From Cuniculiplasma sp052315415 (GTDB taxonomy: Archaea > Thermoplasmatota > Thermoplasmata > Thermoplasmatales > Thermoplasmataceae), in the NCBI GenBank assembly GCA_052315415.1, contig JBLSDH010000002.1, positions 1-64,000 on the forward strand: a DNA stretch of 64,000 nt, in the 5' to 3' direction. The notes beneath the pieces were generated by a model. The model had not been told where the DNA came from. It saw nothing but the letters and a program-made list of their open reading frames with translations, and did no database searches. A program made the position numbers and the translations under genes. Position 1 is the first letter of the stretch. Each line of letters starts with the position of its first letter. Below, in pieces: positions 50,950 through 59,645 of the stretch.

Positions 50950-51773
50950 TGCGGGTATTGAGAGATTTCAGAAATCGGGAAGTTAAAATTCCCGATAAAA
51001 TCAATACAATTATTTCTCTCAATCCATCAATTACAGAGACGCTCTTTTTAATTGGTATGGGAGAAAAGGTAAAAGGGGTTAGTGCTTTCTGTAGAAGACC
51101 AAGCGAAGCGGAGAAAGTAAGGAAAATAGGAAGCTATTCATCTATTAACAAAAATATTGTGGATGAAATAAATCCTGACATCATATTCACTGTTTCCGGT
51201 TATCAAGATCCTTTGTCATCTGACATATCAAAAGAATACAATGTATTTGAATTGGAATTGCCATCCTCTCCTTTCGGAATAATAGATATGGTACTTCGTG
51301 TAGGTACGATAGTTTCGAAGTATCAGGAATCAATTTCACTTTCAAAAAAAATGATCTCCAACCTTCCCCATGTAAATTTTAACTTAAGAGGATATTTGGA
51401 AATAGATCTTGGAGGGCCAGTTTCATTTGGAAGGTTGAGTTACATAACATCCACTCTTAACTATATGGGCATTAAAACTCCATATGATATGGATTTGAGG
51501 GAATGGATTAAACCTGAATTTGAACAAATTACAGAATTTGACCCTGAAATCATAATAATGGAGGGGAAAATGTTTAGAGGCCTTGATGAAAAAAATGCAT
51601 ATGAAATACTTAATTCAAGGGGTTGGGAGGACGTTTCAGCGGTTAAAAAAAGAAATGTTTTTGTGACACCAGGTAAACTTGACTTTTTTGCTCACCATGG
51701 ACCTGATTTTTTCATGACTACAATACCATGGTTAATAGATAATATTAAAAAGAAACTAAATAAGCCTTTGTAA
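50949..51773 (+). CDS. Signal-less BtuF/FhuD-like binding-protein-fold protein
   Basis: 274 residues of the class III periplasmic binding fold: IISLNPSITETLFLIGMGEKV (residues about 23-43, split here as ISLNPSITETLFLIG), INPDIIFTVSGYQDP, the long linker helix, then EFDPEIIIMEGKMF and WEDVSAVKKRNVFVTPGK. There is no signal peptide or lipobox and the fold begins at residue 1, so the protein should be cytosolic. Related solo proteins are annotated as cobalamin-binding; the ligand here is not known. Translationally coupled to the DsrE gene, with no permease or ATPase beside it. Confidence 0.82.
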   Translation: MRVLRDFRNREVKIPDKINTIISLNPSITETLFLIGMGEKVKGVSAFCRRPSEAEKVRKIGSYSSINKNIVDEINPDIIFTVSGYQDPLSSDISKEYNVFELELPSSPFGIIDMVLRVGTIVSKYQESISLSKKMISNLPHVNFNLRGYLEIDLGGPVSFGRLSYITSTLNYMGIKTPYDMDLREWIKPEFEQITEFDPEIIIMEGKMFRGLDEKNAYEILNSRGWEDVSAVKKRNVFVTPGKLDFFAHHGPDFFMTTIPWLIDNIKKKLNKPL

Positions 51774-52853
51774 ATCCTCAATTAAATCTTCAGGATCCTC
51801 TATTCCAACTGATAATCTTAAGAGGTTTTCATCAATACCAGAGACTTTTTTCTCCTCTGTAGATAATGAACGATGGGACATGGTGTAGGGATGTGAAATT
51901 AATGAGTTTAAAGATCCAAGAGTGTTTGCAAAGTTAATTATTTTTAGTTTTTTTTGCATTTCATTAACAATGACTTTTTTGTTTAATACAAAACTTATCA
52001 CACCAGAGGGGCCTTTAAACTCATCCTTGGTATATCCCCCGCTATCTGGAAAGTAGACCTTTTCACACTGATTCCACTGTAGTAGAAATTCATGGATTTT
52101 TTTTGCAGATTGATTGATTTTATCCATCCTTAGGTGAAAAGTTTTTAATCCAATTAAAATGAGATATGCACTCATTGGATCCATGGATGTTCCCATGGTT
52201 CTCCTTAACGCGTCTATTTTTTCCACTACATCTCTTTTTCCTGTCACCAAACCTCCAATCACGTTGTTGTGTCCGCTTAAAAATTTAGATGCGCTGTGAA
52301 TAACAAGATCAGCCCCCAATTTCAAAGGTTTTATGTTAGCAGGTGTCAGAATAGTATTATCAACAAAAAGTAATGAATTTGAACTTTCTTTAATTTCCCT
52401 TAGTTTTTTTATATTTATTGTGTAGAGTAGAGGATTAGTCAGAGATTCTACGAAAATTATAGACTTTTTTGAATTAACAGCTTTTTCAATTTGGTCTTCA
52501 TTTGGTGCACAAATCTTTACAACATAGCCCATAGAAGGAAGTATTTCCTTGAAGAATCTGAAAGTTCTTGCAAAAATTCCATCTGTTGTAACAATCTGAT
52601 AACCATGATCAAGAGTAGAGAGTAAAGATGTGGTAATTGCAGACATTCCCGATGAGAAACAATTACCCATTTCCCCTCCTTCTAGCCTTGCTACTTTCTC
52701 TTCTAGATATTCCACGGTTGGATTTTTTTCACGCCCATACCTGTATTTCTCACCTTCAGGAATTCTGAACCCGCCTGCAAAATATACAGGTGGATCAAAA
52801 CTTCCTCTTCCGTCATAATACCAATCATGCAAAAATTCTGTTTCCTCTTTCAT
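51756..52853 (-). CDS. Cystathionine gamma-synthase/lyase family PLP enzyme
   Basis: Trans-sulfuration fold-type I enzyme. YGREKNPTVEYLEEKVARLEGG (near 40-60, split: YGREKNPT, LEGGE), and the PLP lysine in HSASKFLSGHNNVIGG near 195. The C-terminal RLSVGIEDPEDLIEDL is canonical. ATG 52853 has GGTGGAGGGATTCTGG upstream; the frame is open to 52892 inside thrB. Gene order with homoserine kinase suggests a gamma-synthase using O-phosphohomoserine, as in plants; a gamma-lyase role cannot be excluded. Overlaps thrB by 29 bases and the BtuF-like gene end by 18. Confidence 0.86.
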   Translation of the reverse strand: MKEETEFLHDWYYDGRGSFDPPVYFAGGFRIPEGEKYRYGREKNPTVEYLEEKVARLEGGEMGNCFSSGMSAITTSLLSTLDHGYQIVTTDGIFARTFRFFKEILPSMGYVVKICAPNEDQIEKAVNSKKSIIFVESLTNPLLYTINIKKLREIKESSNSLLFVDNTILTPANIKPLKLGADLVIHSASKFLSGHNNVIGGLVTGKRDVVEKIDALRRTMGTSMDPMSAYLILIGLKTFHLRMDKINQSAKKIHEFLLQWNQCEKVYFPDSGGYTKDEFKGPSGVISFVLNKKVIVNEMQKKLKIINFANTLGSLNSLISHPYTMSHRSLSTEEKKVSGIDENLLRLSVGIEDPEDLIEDLQRLI

Positions 52854-53760
52854 CCAGAATCCCTCCACCAGCAGCTGAGATTTTCTCCTCATATTTTAAA
52901 TTCCATTTATTCATCAGGTTCTTGCAGAATGATGAAAACTCATTCAATCTTGTTTTTTCATCACACAAAGTAATCACTGATGGCCCGGCCCCGGATATTG
53001 CGCTTCCTATTGCACCAAAGGTTTTTGACTTTTCCTTTATTTCTGGAAAATAAGGATAAAGATTACTTCTTATAGGTTCAACTATTGTATCGTTCAGTCC
53101 TTCCGAAATTGCTTCCCTGTCATCCGACATGATTCCTGAAATAAAAAGGGATGCGTTTGCAATATTACTAACAGTGTTTTCCAAACTGATTTCACTTTTT
53201 ATAACAGACCTTGCCTTCATTGTTTTGTTTGATATATTGCCACTTATAACTAGTATATGAATATAGATCCAGTCTGGGAAATGAATCTTTTTAATTAGAG
53301 GAGGAGACTTATTTTTTACTATTACAAAATCACCATATAGACTTGCTGAAACATTATCCAAATGACCTATACCCGAAAACTTTTCCTCGCCTTTGGATGA
53401 AAATCTTATTATTTCTGATGGATTTAAATTAAGTGATAATTCATCATTAAGACCTGAAACTGCTGCAACTGCTGAAGCACCACTACCCCCTAAACCTGCA
53501 GATAGGGGAATTCCTTTTTTGATTTCAATAAAAACGGTTCCTCTTATTTCGTATTCATCCATCAGAGTTTTAATGGCTACACCACTTGTGTTTTGAAGAG
53601 GAGGTATTATTTCATCTTCATATTTCAGAATTATTTTACTTTCATTTGTTTCTTTATATGAAATTCTCAATGTATCTTTAAAAGCGCTTAGGGCCAATGC
53701 GAATACATCAAAGCCTGCACCCATATTAGCTGAGGAACAGTATGACTCAACAGTCTTCAC
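52825..53760 (-). CDS. thrB: Homoserine kinase
   Basis: GHMP kinase making O-phospho-L-homoserine. Family motifs are SANMGAGFDVFALAL (about 9-23), the ATP loop GIPLSAGLGGSGASAVAAV (about 85-103) and the C-terminal AIGSAISGAGPSVITL. 311 residues is standard. GTG start; AAATTTATTC about 28 bases upstream may be its TATA box. Downstream cystathionine gamma-synthase-like gene probably consumes its product; threonine synthase is elsewhere. Confidence 0.92.
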   Translation of the reverse strand: MKTVESYCSSANMGAGFDVFALALSAFKDTLRISYKETNESKIILKYEDEIIPPLQNTSGVAIKTLMDEYEIRGTVFIEIKKGIPLSAGLGGSGASAVAAVSGLNDELSLNLNPSEIIRFSSKGEEKFSGIGHLDNVSASLYGDFVIVKNKSPPLIKKIHFPDWIYIHILVISGNISNKTMKARSVIKSEISLENTVSNIANASLFISGIMSDDREAISEGLNDTIVEPIRSNLYPYFPEIKEKSKTFGAIGSAISGAGPSVITLCDEKTRLNEFSSFCKNLMNKWNLKYEEKISAAGGGILDERGNRIFA

Positions 53761-53897
53761 AAAAATTGCATCGTTCTCTCCGAATAAATTTTATCTAATT
53801 TAAAATTATCACAGGTAATTTTTAATAAATATAATGTTGAATTTTAGCAAATATTATGGTGGATAATCTTTAATTAATATGAGTTATGGTAATTAAT

Positions 53898-53906
53898 TTA
53901 TATTAA
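53898..53906 (+). promoter_or_regulatory. Putative TATA box for lysC-asd
   Basis: TTTATATTA centred about 23 bases before the lysC ATG, no Shine-Dalgarno next to the ATG; predicts a leaderless message. By eye. Confidence 0.45.
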
Positions 53907-53924
53907 CTAATTATCCTCCGTAAA

Positions 53925-54944
53925 ATGAACGTAAAAATACTAAAGGTGGGAGGAAGTGTTCTCAAATGTCTAAATGATTATTTTATTGTTGCTGAATCTA
54001 TAAAAAAGAGGTTTTCAGAAAGTAAGATTGTTATGGTTCTCTCAGCGATCAACGGATTCACAGATTATGTTTTTGCCAAAAAAGAAATAAACAATATGGA
54101 AGGTAAATTAAAATTTTCAGGATATTTTGAGGCGTCAATGAAATATCCTGAAATTGGCAATATTTTAAATGAATTTGAAGAAAAATATTCATTTACAAAG
54201 GATTTTAATCTTGCCTATTACGGTGAGCTAATTTCGGCAAAGATAATGGAAAAGGTGCTTGGCGAATTTTCATTAAAATCCGAAATAATTGAGCCTGATA
54301 AATTTATAGAAATTTCTGAAGAAGGTATAAAGATTAAGGGTGAAAGATATCTTGAGGATTTTATATCAAAGAATCACATTACTTTGATACCAGGATTTTA
54401 TGGCTCAGATTCTCTTGGCAATATAAGATTATTACCACGGGGTGGAAGTGATCTTACGGCCGCAATGATTGGTGGATTTTTAAAAGATTCCGATCTAATT
54501 TTCATAAAGGATGTTCCGGGTATTTATAATGTGGATCCAAAAGTATTTAGGATGAGTGAACCTGCAAGATGTATTTCCTATGATTCGCTTAAAAGGATTT
54601 CAGATATGGGTGCAAGGATATTAAGCAAAGAGGCGTCAGATTGCATTGGAAATATTAAGGTTAGAGCTTATCTGACTGATGTGAATTTAAGCAAAGGTAC
54701 AGAAATAGGCCCTGAATTTTCTAACAACATATTTTTAATTAATGATGCTGAAAATGGATTGAATCAAATTGTGTTTGATTGCAATGAATATGACTTTCGT
54801 CCCCTGTTAATTAAAGCGCTTGGAATTATTGAAAAAAATATTGGTAACATAAAAAAAATTGAGATAGATCGGGATAAGAAAATTTTATCAGTACAGGATA
54901 ATAGCACAAATGTTATTTTTAATACCCTGGCAGAGGAGTGGTGA
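53925..54944 (+). CDS. lysC: Aspartate kinase
   Basis: Amino acid kinase fold. VGGSVLKCLNDYF (about 8-20), AYYGELISAKIM (about 97-108), RLLPRGGSDLTAAMIGGFL (about 166-184) and DVPGIYNVDPKVF are the aspartokinase motifs. At 339 residues it is short: the region after about 265 can only hold a reduced regulatory (ACT) part, so feedback control by lysine or threonine may be reduced or absent. The canonical KxGGxS start reads KVGGSV. Operon with asd. Confidence 0.9.
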   Translation: MNVKILKVGGSVLKCLNDYFIVAESIKKRFSESKIVMVLSAINGFTDYVFAKKEINNMEGKLKFSGYFEASMKYPEIGNILNEFEEKYSFTKDFNLAYYGELISAKIMEKVLGEFSLKSEIIEPDKFIEISEEGIKIKGERYLEDFISKNHITLIPGFYGSDSLGNIRLLPRGGSDLTAAMIGGFLKDSDLIFIKDVPGIYNVDPKVFRMSEPARCISYDSLKRISDMGARILSKEASDCIGNIKVRAYLTDVNLSKGTEIGPEFSNNIFLINDAENGLNQIVFDCNEYDFRPLLIKALGIIEKNIGNIKKIEIDRDKKILSVQDNSTNVIFNTLAEEW

Positions 54945-54949
54945 TAAAG

Positions 54950-55996
54950 ATGGATAGATTGAATGCAGCAATTCTTGGAGCTACAGGAATTATAGGTCAG
55001 GAATTTCTTAGATTAAACAGGGATGAGAAGTTATTTCATATCTCATCTCTGTATGGCTCCGAAAAGAGTCAGAGTAAGTCTTATATTGATGCCGTCAACT
55101 GGATATTTGAAGATGATTGTCCAGAAAGATTCAAGAACATGAAAGTTGAAAATGTTAATTCAATACTTCAACACGTTAAAGATTATGATATTGTATTTTC
55201 TTTTCTTCCAACACAGGCTGCCAATATAGAGAAGGAAATAGCAGAGTATTTACCAGTTATCACTAAATCATCATTACACAGAATGGATCAACTTGTTCCA
55301 CTTGTAATTCCTGAGATAAATACTAAACATCTAGATTTAATACCACACCAAAAGAAAAAGAATGGATGGAGAGGATACATAACAGCTGATCCAAACTGCT
55401 CAACAAATCAGCTTGTTATTTCAATACACCCTTTTTTGAAATATAATATAAAGAGAGTATACTTAACAAGTTTTCAATCATCATCTGGTGCAGGGTTCCC
55501 AGGTCCTTCTTTTTTAAATCTAAATGGAAATATCATTCCATATATAGAGGGGGAGGAGGATAAAATTTATTTAGAGACAAAGAAAATTCTTGGTGAACTT
55601 AAAAATGAGACAATAAGTTACAATAATATAGAAATAGTTGCAAGGTGCCTGAGGTCTCCTGTGAGGGTAGGGCACCTTCAAACTGTTTTCATTGAATTTG
55701 AAAATGAAATCGACGAGAATGAATTAGTCTACAGTCTTAAAAATTCAAAACTTCTAGAAAATAATTACAGTAGAACAATAGGAACATATGCCACTCTTAA
55801 AGTTGTAGAGAAAGAAGACAGGCCTCAGCCATTACTTGATTCTGAGACAGGATCAGGAATGACTGTTACAATTGGTGGTATTCAATTTCATAATAATGCA
55901 ATTTCCTTCAATGTTCTAGGTAACAATCTATCCAGAGGAGGATCGGGGAATTCAATTCTTCAAGGAGAAATGCTATTAGAAAAAGGCTATATTTGA
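54950..55996 (+). CDS. asd: Aspartate-semialdehyde dehydrogenase
   Basis: NADP-binding AAILGATGIIGQEFL near the N-terminus, catalytic Cys in ADPNCSTNQLV (about 145), and SSGAGFPGPSFLNL and RSPVRVGHLQTVF (His of the active site) mark the archaeal/fungal ASADH type. ATG 54950 is preferred because GGTGAT (54939-54944), overlapping the lysC stop, is correctly placed; an in-frame GTG at 54938 exists. 348 residues. With lysC and thrB it supplies homoserine-branch precursors; homoserine dehydrogenase is not in the window. Confidence 0.93.
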   Translation: MDRLNAAILGATGIIGQEFLRLNRDEKLFHISSLYGSEKSQSKSYIDAVNWIFEDDCPERFKNMKVENVNSILQHVKDYDIVFSFLPTQAANIEKEIAEYLPVITKSSLHRMDQLVPLVIPEINTKHLDLIPHQKKKNGWRGYITADPNCSTNQLVISIHPFLKYNIKRVYLTSFQSSSGAGFPGPSFLNLNGNIIPYIEGEEDKIYLETKKILGELKNETISYNNIEIVARCLRSPVRVGHLQTVFIEFENEIDENELVYSLKNSKLLENNYSRTIGTYATLKVVEKEDRPQPLLDSETGSGMTVTIGGIQFHNNAISFNVLGNNLSRGGSGNSILQGEMLLEKGYI

Positions 55997-56022
55997 GTAA
56001 GAAACAAAACTAACAAATATTA

Positions 56023-56030
56023 TTTATATT
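56023..56030 (+). promoter_or_regulatory. Putative TATA box for ssDNA-binding protein gene
   Basis: TTTATATT centred about 18-20 bases upstream of the TTG at 56045, slightly close for a leaderless start there, and about 48 before the ATG at 56075. By eye. Confidence 0.35.
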
Positions 56031-56044
56031 AGAATGGGATAGGT

Positions 56045-56530
56045 TTGGGTCAAAAAAAGACAGGACGTAACCAAATGGAGGGAATAACGAAAATTAAGGA
56101 CCTCACACCTGAGTCAAGAAGAGTAAACGTTCTTGCAAAGGTAGTAGAAATAGGCGAGCCAAAGGAAATAAACACAAAATTCGGTGAAACCAAATCTGTA
56201 ACCGAAGTTGTAATTGGTGATGAAACAGGGAAGATCAGGCTTTCATTATGGGGAGATCAGGTTAACTCTGTAAAGCACGGTGCAACATTGAATATAGATA
56301 ATGGTTATATTTCATTGGTCAGAGGACAGATGAGATTGAATGTGGGAAAATACGGAAGCATGAAGGAAAGTGAAGAAGTTCTAGACGCTGTGAACGATGA
56401 ACTGGACATGAGCGAAAAAGTTTACGAAAACACTTTTAACAGAAGACCAAACAGAAATTTCAGAAGAGGCGGTTACCAGAGAAGAGATTTTGGTAGCAGA
56501 TCCTCTGATGAAGACAGAGAAGAGGAATAA
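56045..56530 (+). CDS. ssb: OB-fold single-stranded DNA-binding protein
   Basis: One OB fold (residues about 14-115: TKIKDLTPESRRVNVLAKVV, ETGKIRLSLWGDQ, GYISLVRGQMRLNVGKYG) followed by a flexible tail rich in Arg/Gly (RRPNRNFRRGGYQRRDFGSR) that ends in DEDREEE. This is the layout of the single-OB archaeal SSB of Thermoplasma and Sulfolobus, which coats ssDNA and recruits partners by its acidic tip. Start is TTG 56045 or ATG 56075 (MEGITKIKD); the OB fold is complete in both. Convergent with the ligase gene, two bases apart. Confidence 0.9.
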   Translation: MGQKKTGRNQMEGITKIKDLTPESRRVNVLAKVVEIGEPKEINTKFGETKSVTEVVIGDETGKIRLSLWGDQVNSVKHGATLNIDNGYISLVRGQMRLNVGKYGSMKESEEVLDAVNDELDMSEKVYENTFNRRPNRNFRRGGYQRRDFGSRSSDEDREEE

Positions 56531-56532
56531 TA

Positions 56533-58347
56533 TTATTCCTCAGAAACAATACTTTTTTTCTGATTTTTATACATTTCAAATATTTCAAATGAGGATGTTG
56601 CATCCTCAGCTTTTTTATCTTTTCTCCAGTTACCTATAAATCTTGGAAACCTTACTGCAAGACCCTTTCCATCGTTGTAATTGTTTGCACATGTGTGAAC
56701 AGGACTTACAGTTATCTCTGCTCCTACTATCTCAATAACCTTTTCTGGATAAATCCATACATCAGGTTGAAGATTCGTTGACACATTGACTGGCTTTTCC
56801 TCTCTCATTAAATTATGAAACATTGATGGAAGTTCTGCTAGATTTTCATCAGAAAATCCAGAACCCAGTTTACAAACGCTTTCATAAACATCAAGATCAC
56901 TGTTATATGATGCAAGAAGAAGTGCGCCAAATGTACCCTTTCTTCTCCCATGACCGTAAAAAGCACCTATTACAACGAGATCAAGTGTGTCTGCAAGTTC
57001 GTTCTGATAGTCCCTTTTAAGTTTTATCCACAACCATCCTCTGGCCCCAGCTCTGTAAACTGATTCCGGTCCGGTATTTTTCGCCACTAGACCTTCACAG
57101 CCATCTGAAATTGCGTTTTCAAAAAATTTCTCCACCTGATCTGCGTCGTTGCTCTCTAGTCGAGAGGCAAATTTTAGAAGGTTAGTTTCTCTAAAGTTTT
57201 CTCTTAATATTTTTGACCTCTCTTCGTATGGAAGATTATTCAATGGCTTTCCCTCAAAATAAATTATGTCAAACAGAAAAACACAAAGAGGAATTTCCTC
57301 TGAAATCAGGTTTCTTGAGATATTTTTTTTCTCCTCCTCATAGAGGTAAAATTGCCCCTCTTCTCTGGATATACCGTATTTCCTTCCCCTTCTCCTTGAT
57401 ACTTTTTGAAAAGGATATAATTCACCGGTTTCAGGATTATAGGGGACGGCCTCCCCATCCAGAATGAAACTTTTATTGTTTAAGGATAAAAATGCACTTT
57501 TTATCTCTGGAAACTGATCCGTTGTATCTTCATTACCCCTAGAAAATGTTTTAAGATTTTCTCCCTCTTTATGGATCTGTATTCTTAATCCATCATATTT
57601 GTATTCAAATGCTGTTTGTCCTTCCATTTTTTCAATAATTTCAGCTATGGTTGAGAGCCTTTCCGCTAACATTACTTTGAAGGGAATTAATGGTCTTGGA
57701 GAGGCGTTTTTTATTTCTTCCGGATAATTAGTCAGTATTCTGTAAAGATTTCCTATGTCAGGATAGAAGTTGTAATAATTTTCTAAATCATCAAAATTTA
57801 GCCCTTCCCTGAACTTTTTGTTAAGAGCGTTCAGTATTGTTGAATCTGATACGCCAACTCTCATTTTCCCTGTTACTATTCTTGTAAGATATCTAGCCTC
57901 TAAGGGATCTGCTCTTGAAAGGAGATGGGAAAAAATTTTTTCCTTTTCCTCAGCACTACCATGACCCTTGGTCTTAGCCATCCTCATAAGTTCTTCATAA
58001 ACCTCCTTAACCATAAGGGGTTCTGAAAATAGAGTCAACTGACTTTTTCTCTCCCTTATGAAATATTCAACAGTATTGCCAAGGTCTCCCTTATCCTTAT
58101 AGATTTTGATGAATTCATTTTCTTTTAGATTCGCCACATTCATAAGGCAAGAAACTATTGATTTTTCTGAGATACCCGTTTCAATTCCCTCATAGTCAGG
58201 CCTCAGTTTTCCCTGCATCATGTAAAGAGCCATAGTGTCACTTTCCTGATCTTTTCCTAAAAAATCAGCTATCAAATCGACCATGTCCAATCTTTTGGTC
58301 ATATTTTCAAGTTGGTTGAGAAGATCGGAAAAATTTGAAAAAAGCAT
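56533..58347 (-). CDS. lig: ATP-dependent DNA ligase
   Basis: Replicative archaeal ligase I type. From ATG 58347 it has 604 residues: an N-terminal DNA-binding domain, the adenylation domain with Lys250 in EYKYDGLRIQIH, motif III and IV segments LDGEAVPYN and SDGCEGLVAKN, and the OB domain with the PEKVIEIVGAEITVSP region. The frame is open 16 codons further, overlapping the antiporter gene; MLFSNFSDLLNQLE is a natural archaeal ligase start. Adjacent to the SSB gene but in the opposite direction. Confidence 0.94.
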   Translation of the reverse strand: MLFSNFSDLLNQLENMTKRLDMVDLIADFLGKDQESDTMALYMMQGKLRPDYEGIETGISEKSIVSCLMNVANLKENEFIKIYKDKGDLGNTVEYFIRERKSQLTLFSEPLMVKEVYEELMRMAKTKGHGSAEEKEKIFSHLLSRADPLEARYLTRIVTGKMRVGVSDSTILNALNKKFREGLNFDDLENYYNFYPDIGNLYRILTNYPEEIKNASPRPLIPFKVMLAERLSTIAEIIEKMEGQTAFEYKYDGLRIQIHKEGENLKTFSRGNEDTTDQFPEIKSAFLSLNNKSFILDGEAVPYNPETGELYPFQKVSRRRGRKYGISREEGQFYLYEEEKKNISRNLISEEIPLCVFLFDIIYFEGKPLNNLPYEERSKILRENFRETNLLKFASRLESNDADQVEKFFENAISDGCEGLVAKNTGPESVYRAGARGWLWIKLKRDYQNELADTLDLVVIGAFYGHGRRKGTFGALLLASYNSDLDVYESVCKLGSGFSDENLAELPSMFHNLMREEKPVNVSTNLQPDVWIYPEKVIEIVGAEITVSPVHTCANNYNDGKGLAVRFPRFIGNWRKDKKAEDATSSFEIFEMYKNQKKSIVSEE

Positions 58348-58369
58348 GAAGCAAAAATACAAGCTTTGC

Positions 58370-59542
58370 TTAATAATCTTGTGTATTCTCATCAATTATT
58401 ACTGACTTGCCTGTTTTACCAACAAATGGGGTCATTATCATGCTTATTAGAACAGTTGCAAATATGATTTCAGAAAATTCATATGAAGTTATTAACTGTG
58501 ACTGAAATGCAATTGTCCCTATGATAACGCCCACTGCACCTCTTCCGCCCATTATACCCACAAGTGTTCTGTTCTTAGAATTTTGAAAAAATTTCCTGGA
58601 ATAAAAATAGTTGAGCAAACCACCCAATAATACGGTTACAGTCATTATTATCAACATATTGTAAATTGCATTTTCAGGTGGGATGACTGCAGATAGTGCG
58701 GATATACTGAAAAAAAGTGGAATAAAAAATGAATCGTCAAATCTGGAAAGAGTTCTCTTTAAAATTCCAAGAATTTCATCTCCAACAACAACATCACTTA
58801 TTAGAATTCCGGCAAAAAAACCACCGAGAACATATGTCAAACCTATAAAATCAAAAATAGATGAAACAATCAAACCTAGAATGATGATTGAACCAAAAAC
58901 AAGTTTGTCGTTTTTTGCATAGGTCCTGAGTCTCTTGAAGATTTCCTGAATCATATTTGAATTTTTTCTAAGTACTCTGTCGATTAGAAATATGAAAAGA
59001 AAGAAAATAAGGAGTGAGGATATATCAATAATTACATGTTTTGAATCTATAAAATAGGAAAGTATTATGAATGATATTATATCAGTGAGAATAACTGATG
59101 ATATTATTATTTCACCTCTCTCTTCACTCATCAGACCTAGATTATTTACAATTACAGATATGATGGAAATTGAAGGTACAGATATTGCCATTGCGGTGAG
59201 TACAGATGATCTGCTAACAGCACCAAGATACAAGAGTATAATAATAACAGAAAGAAATGGTATTATGAAACTGGTTAATGTAAGTATTACCCCTTTTTTT
59301 AAACCTTTTATGAGTGTTTCGGTCGTTGACTGAATTCCTATAAGTAAAACTATAAAGAAAAGAGAGACGTCTGCAATATTGCTGATTGTGGTGTTTTTTG
59401 AAATTAAGTTTAATCCAGTACCACCAAGAATCAGTCCTGCAAGAAGTTCACCCACCACTGAAGGAATTCCAAATTTATCAGCAAGTGATCCCAGTACAAG
59501 GGCAAAGATCAACAGAACGAAAATTTCAAAGAGAACACTCAC
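58370..59542 (-). CDS. Cation:proton antiporter, CPA2 (Kef/NapA) type
   Basis: 390 residues, about 11-12 hydrophobic spans. GIPSVVGELLAGLILGGTGL (about 26-45, split: VVGELLAGLILGG) is the CPA2 opening motif, TYVLGGFFAGILISD sits near 226-240 and GGRGAVGVIIGTIAF near 333-347. It has no cytosolic RCK or TrkA domain. Exchanges Na+ or K+ for protons, helping pH homeostasis, which matters in an acidophile (inference). GTG start. It overlaps the upstream part of the ligase frame only if the longer ligase start is used. Confidence 0.88.
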   Translation of the reverse strand: MSVLFEIFVLLIFALVLGSLADKFGIPSVVGELLAGLILGGTGLNLISKNTTISNIADVSLFFIVLLIGIQSTTETLIKGLKKGVILTLTSFIIPFLSVIIILLYLGAVSRSSVLTAMAISVPSISIISVIVNNLGLMSEERGEIIISSVILTDIISFIILSYFIDSKHVIIDISSLLIFFLFIFLIDRVLRKNSNMIQEIFKRLRTYAKNDKLVFGSIIILGLIVSSIFDFIGLTYVLGGFFAGILISDVVVGDEILGILKRTLSRFDDSFFIPLFFSISALSAVIPPENAIYNMLIIMTVTVLLGGLLNYFYSRKFFQNSKNRTLVGIMGGRGAVGVIIGTIAFQSQLITSYEFSEIIFATVLISMIMTPFVGKTGKSVIIDENTQDY

Positions 59543-59645
59543 CCTAGCTAAAAAATTGTGGATAAATAATTTTTTCCATTGTCATTAACTTACATTTTGA
59601 AACAGTTTTCTATACTTACTAATACATCCATATAATCATTTATTT

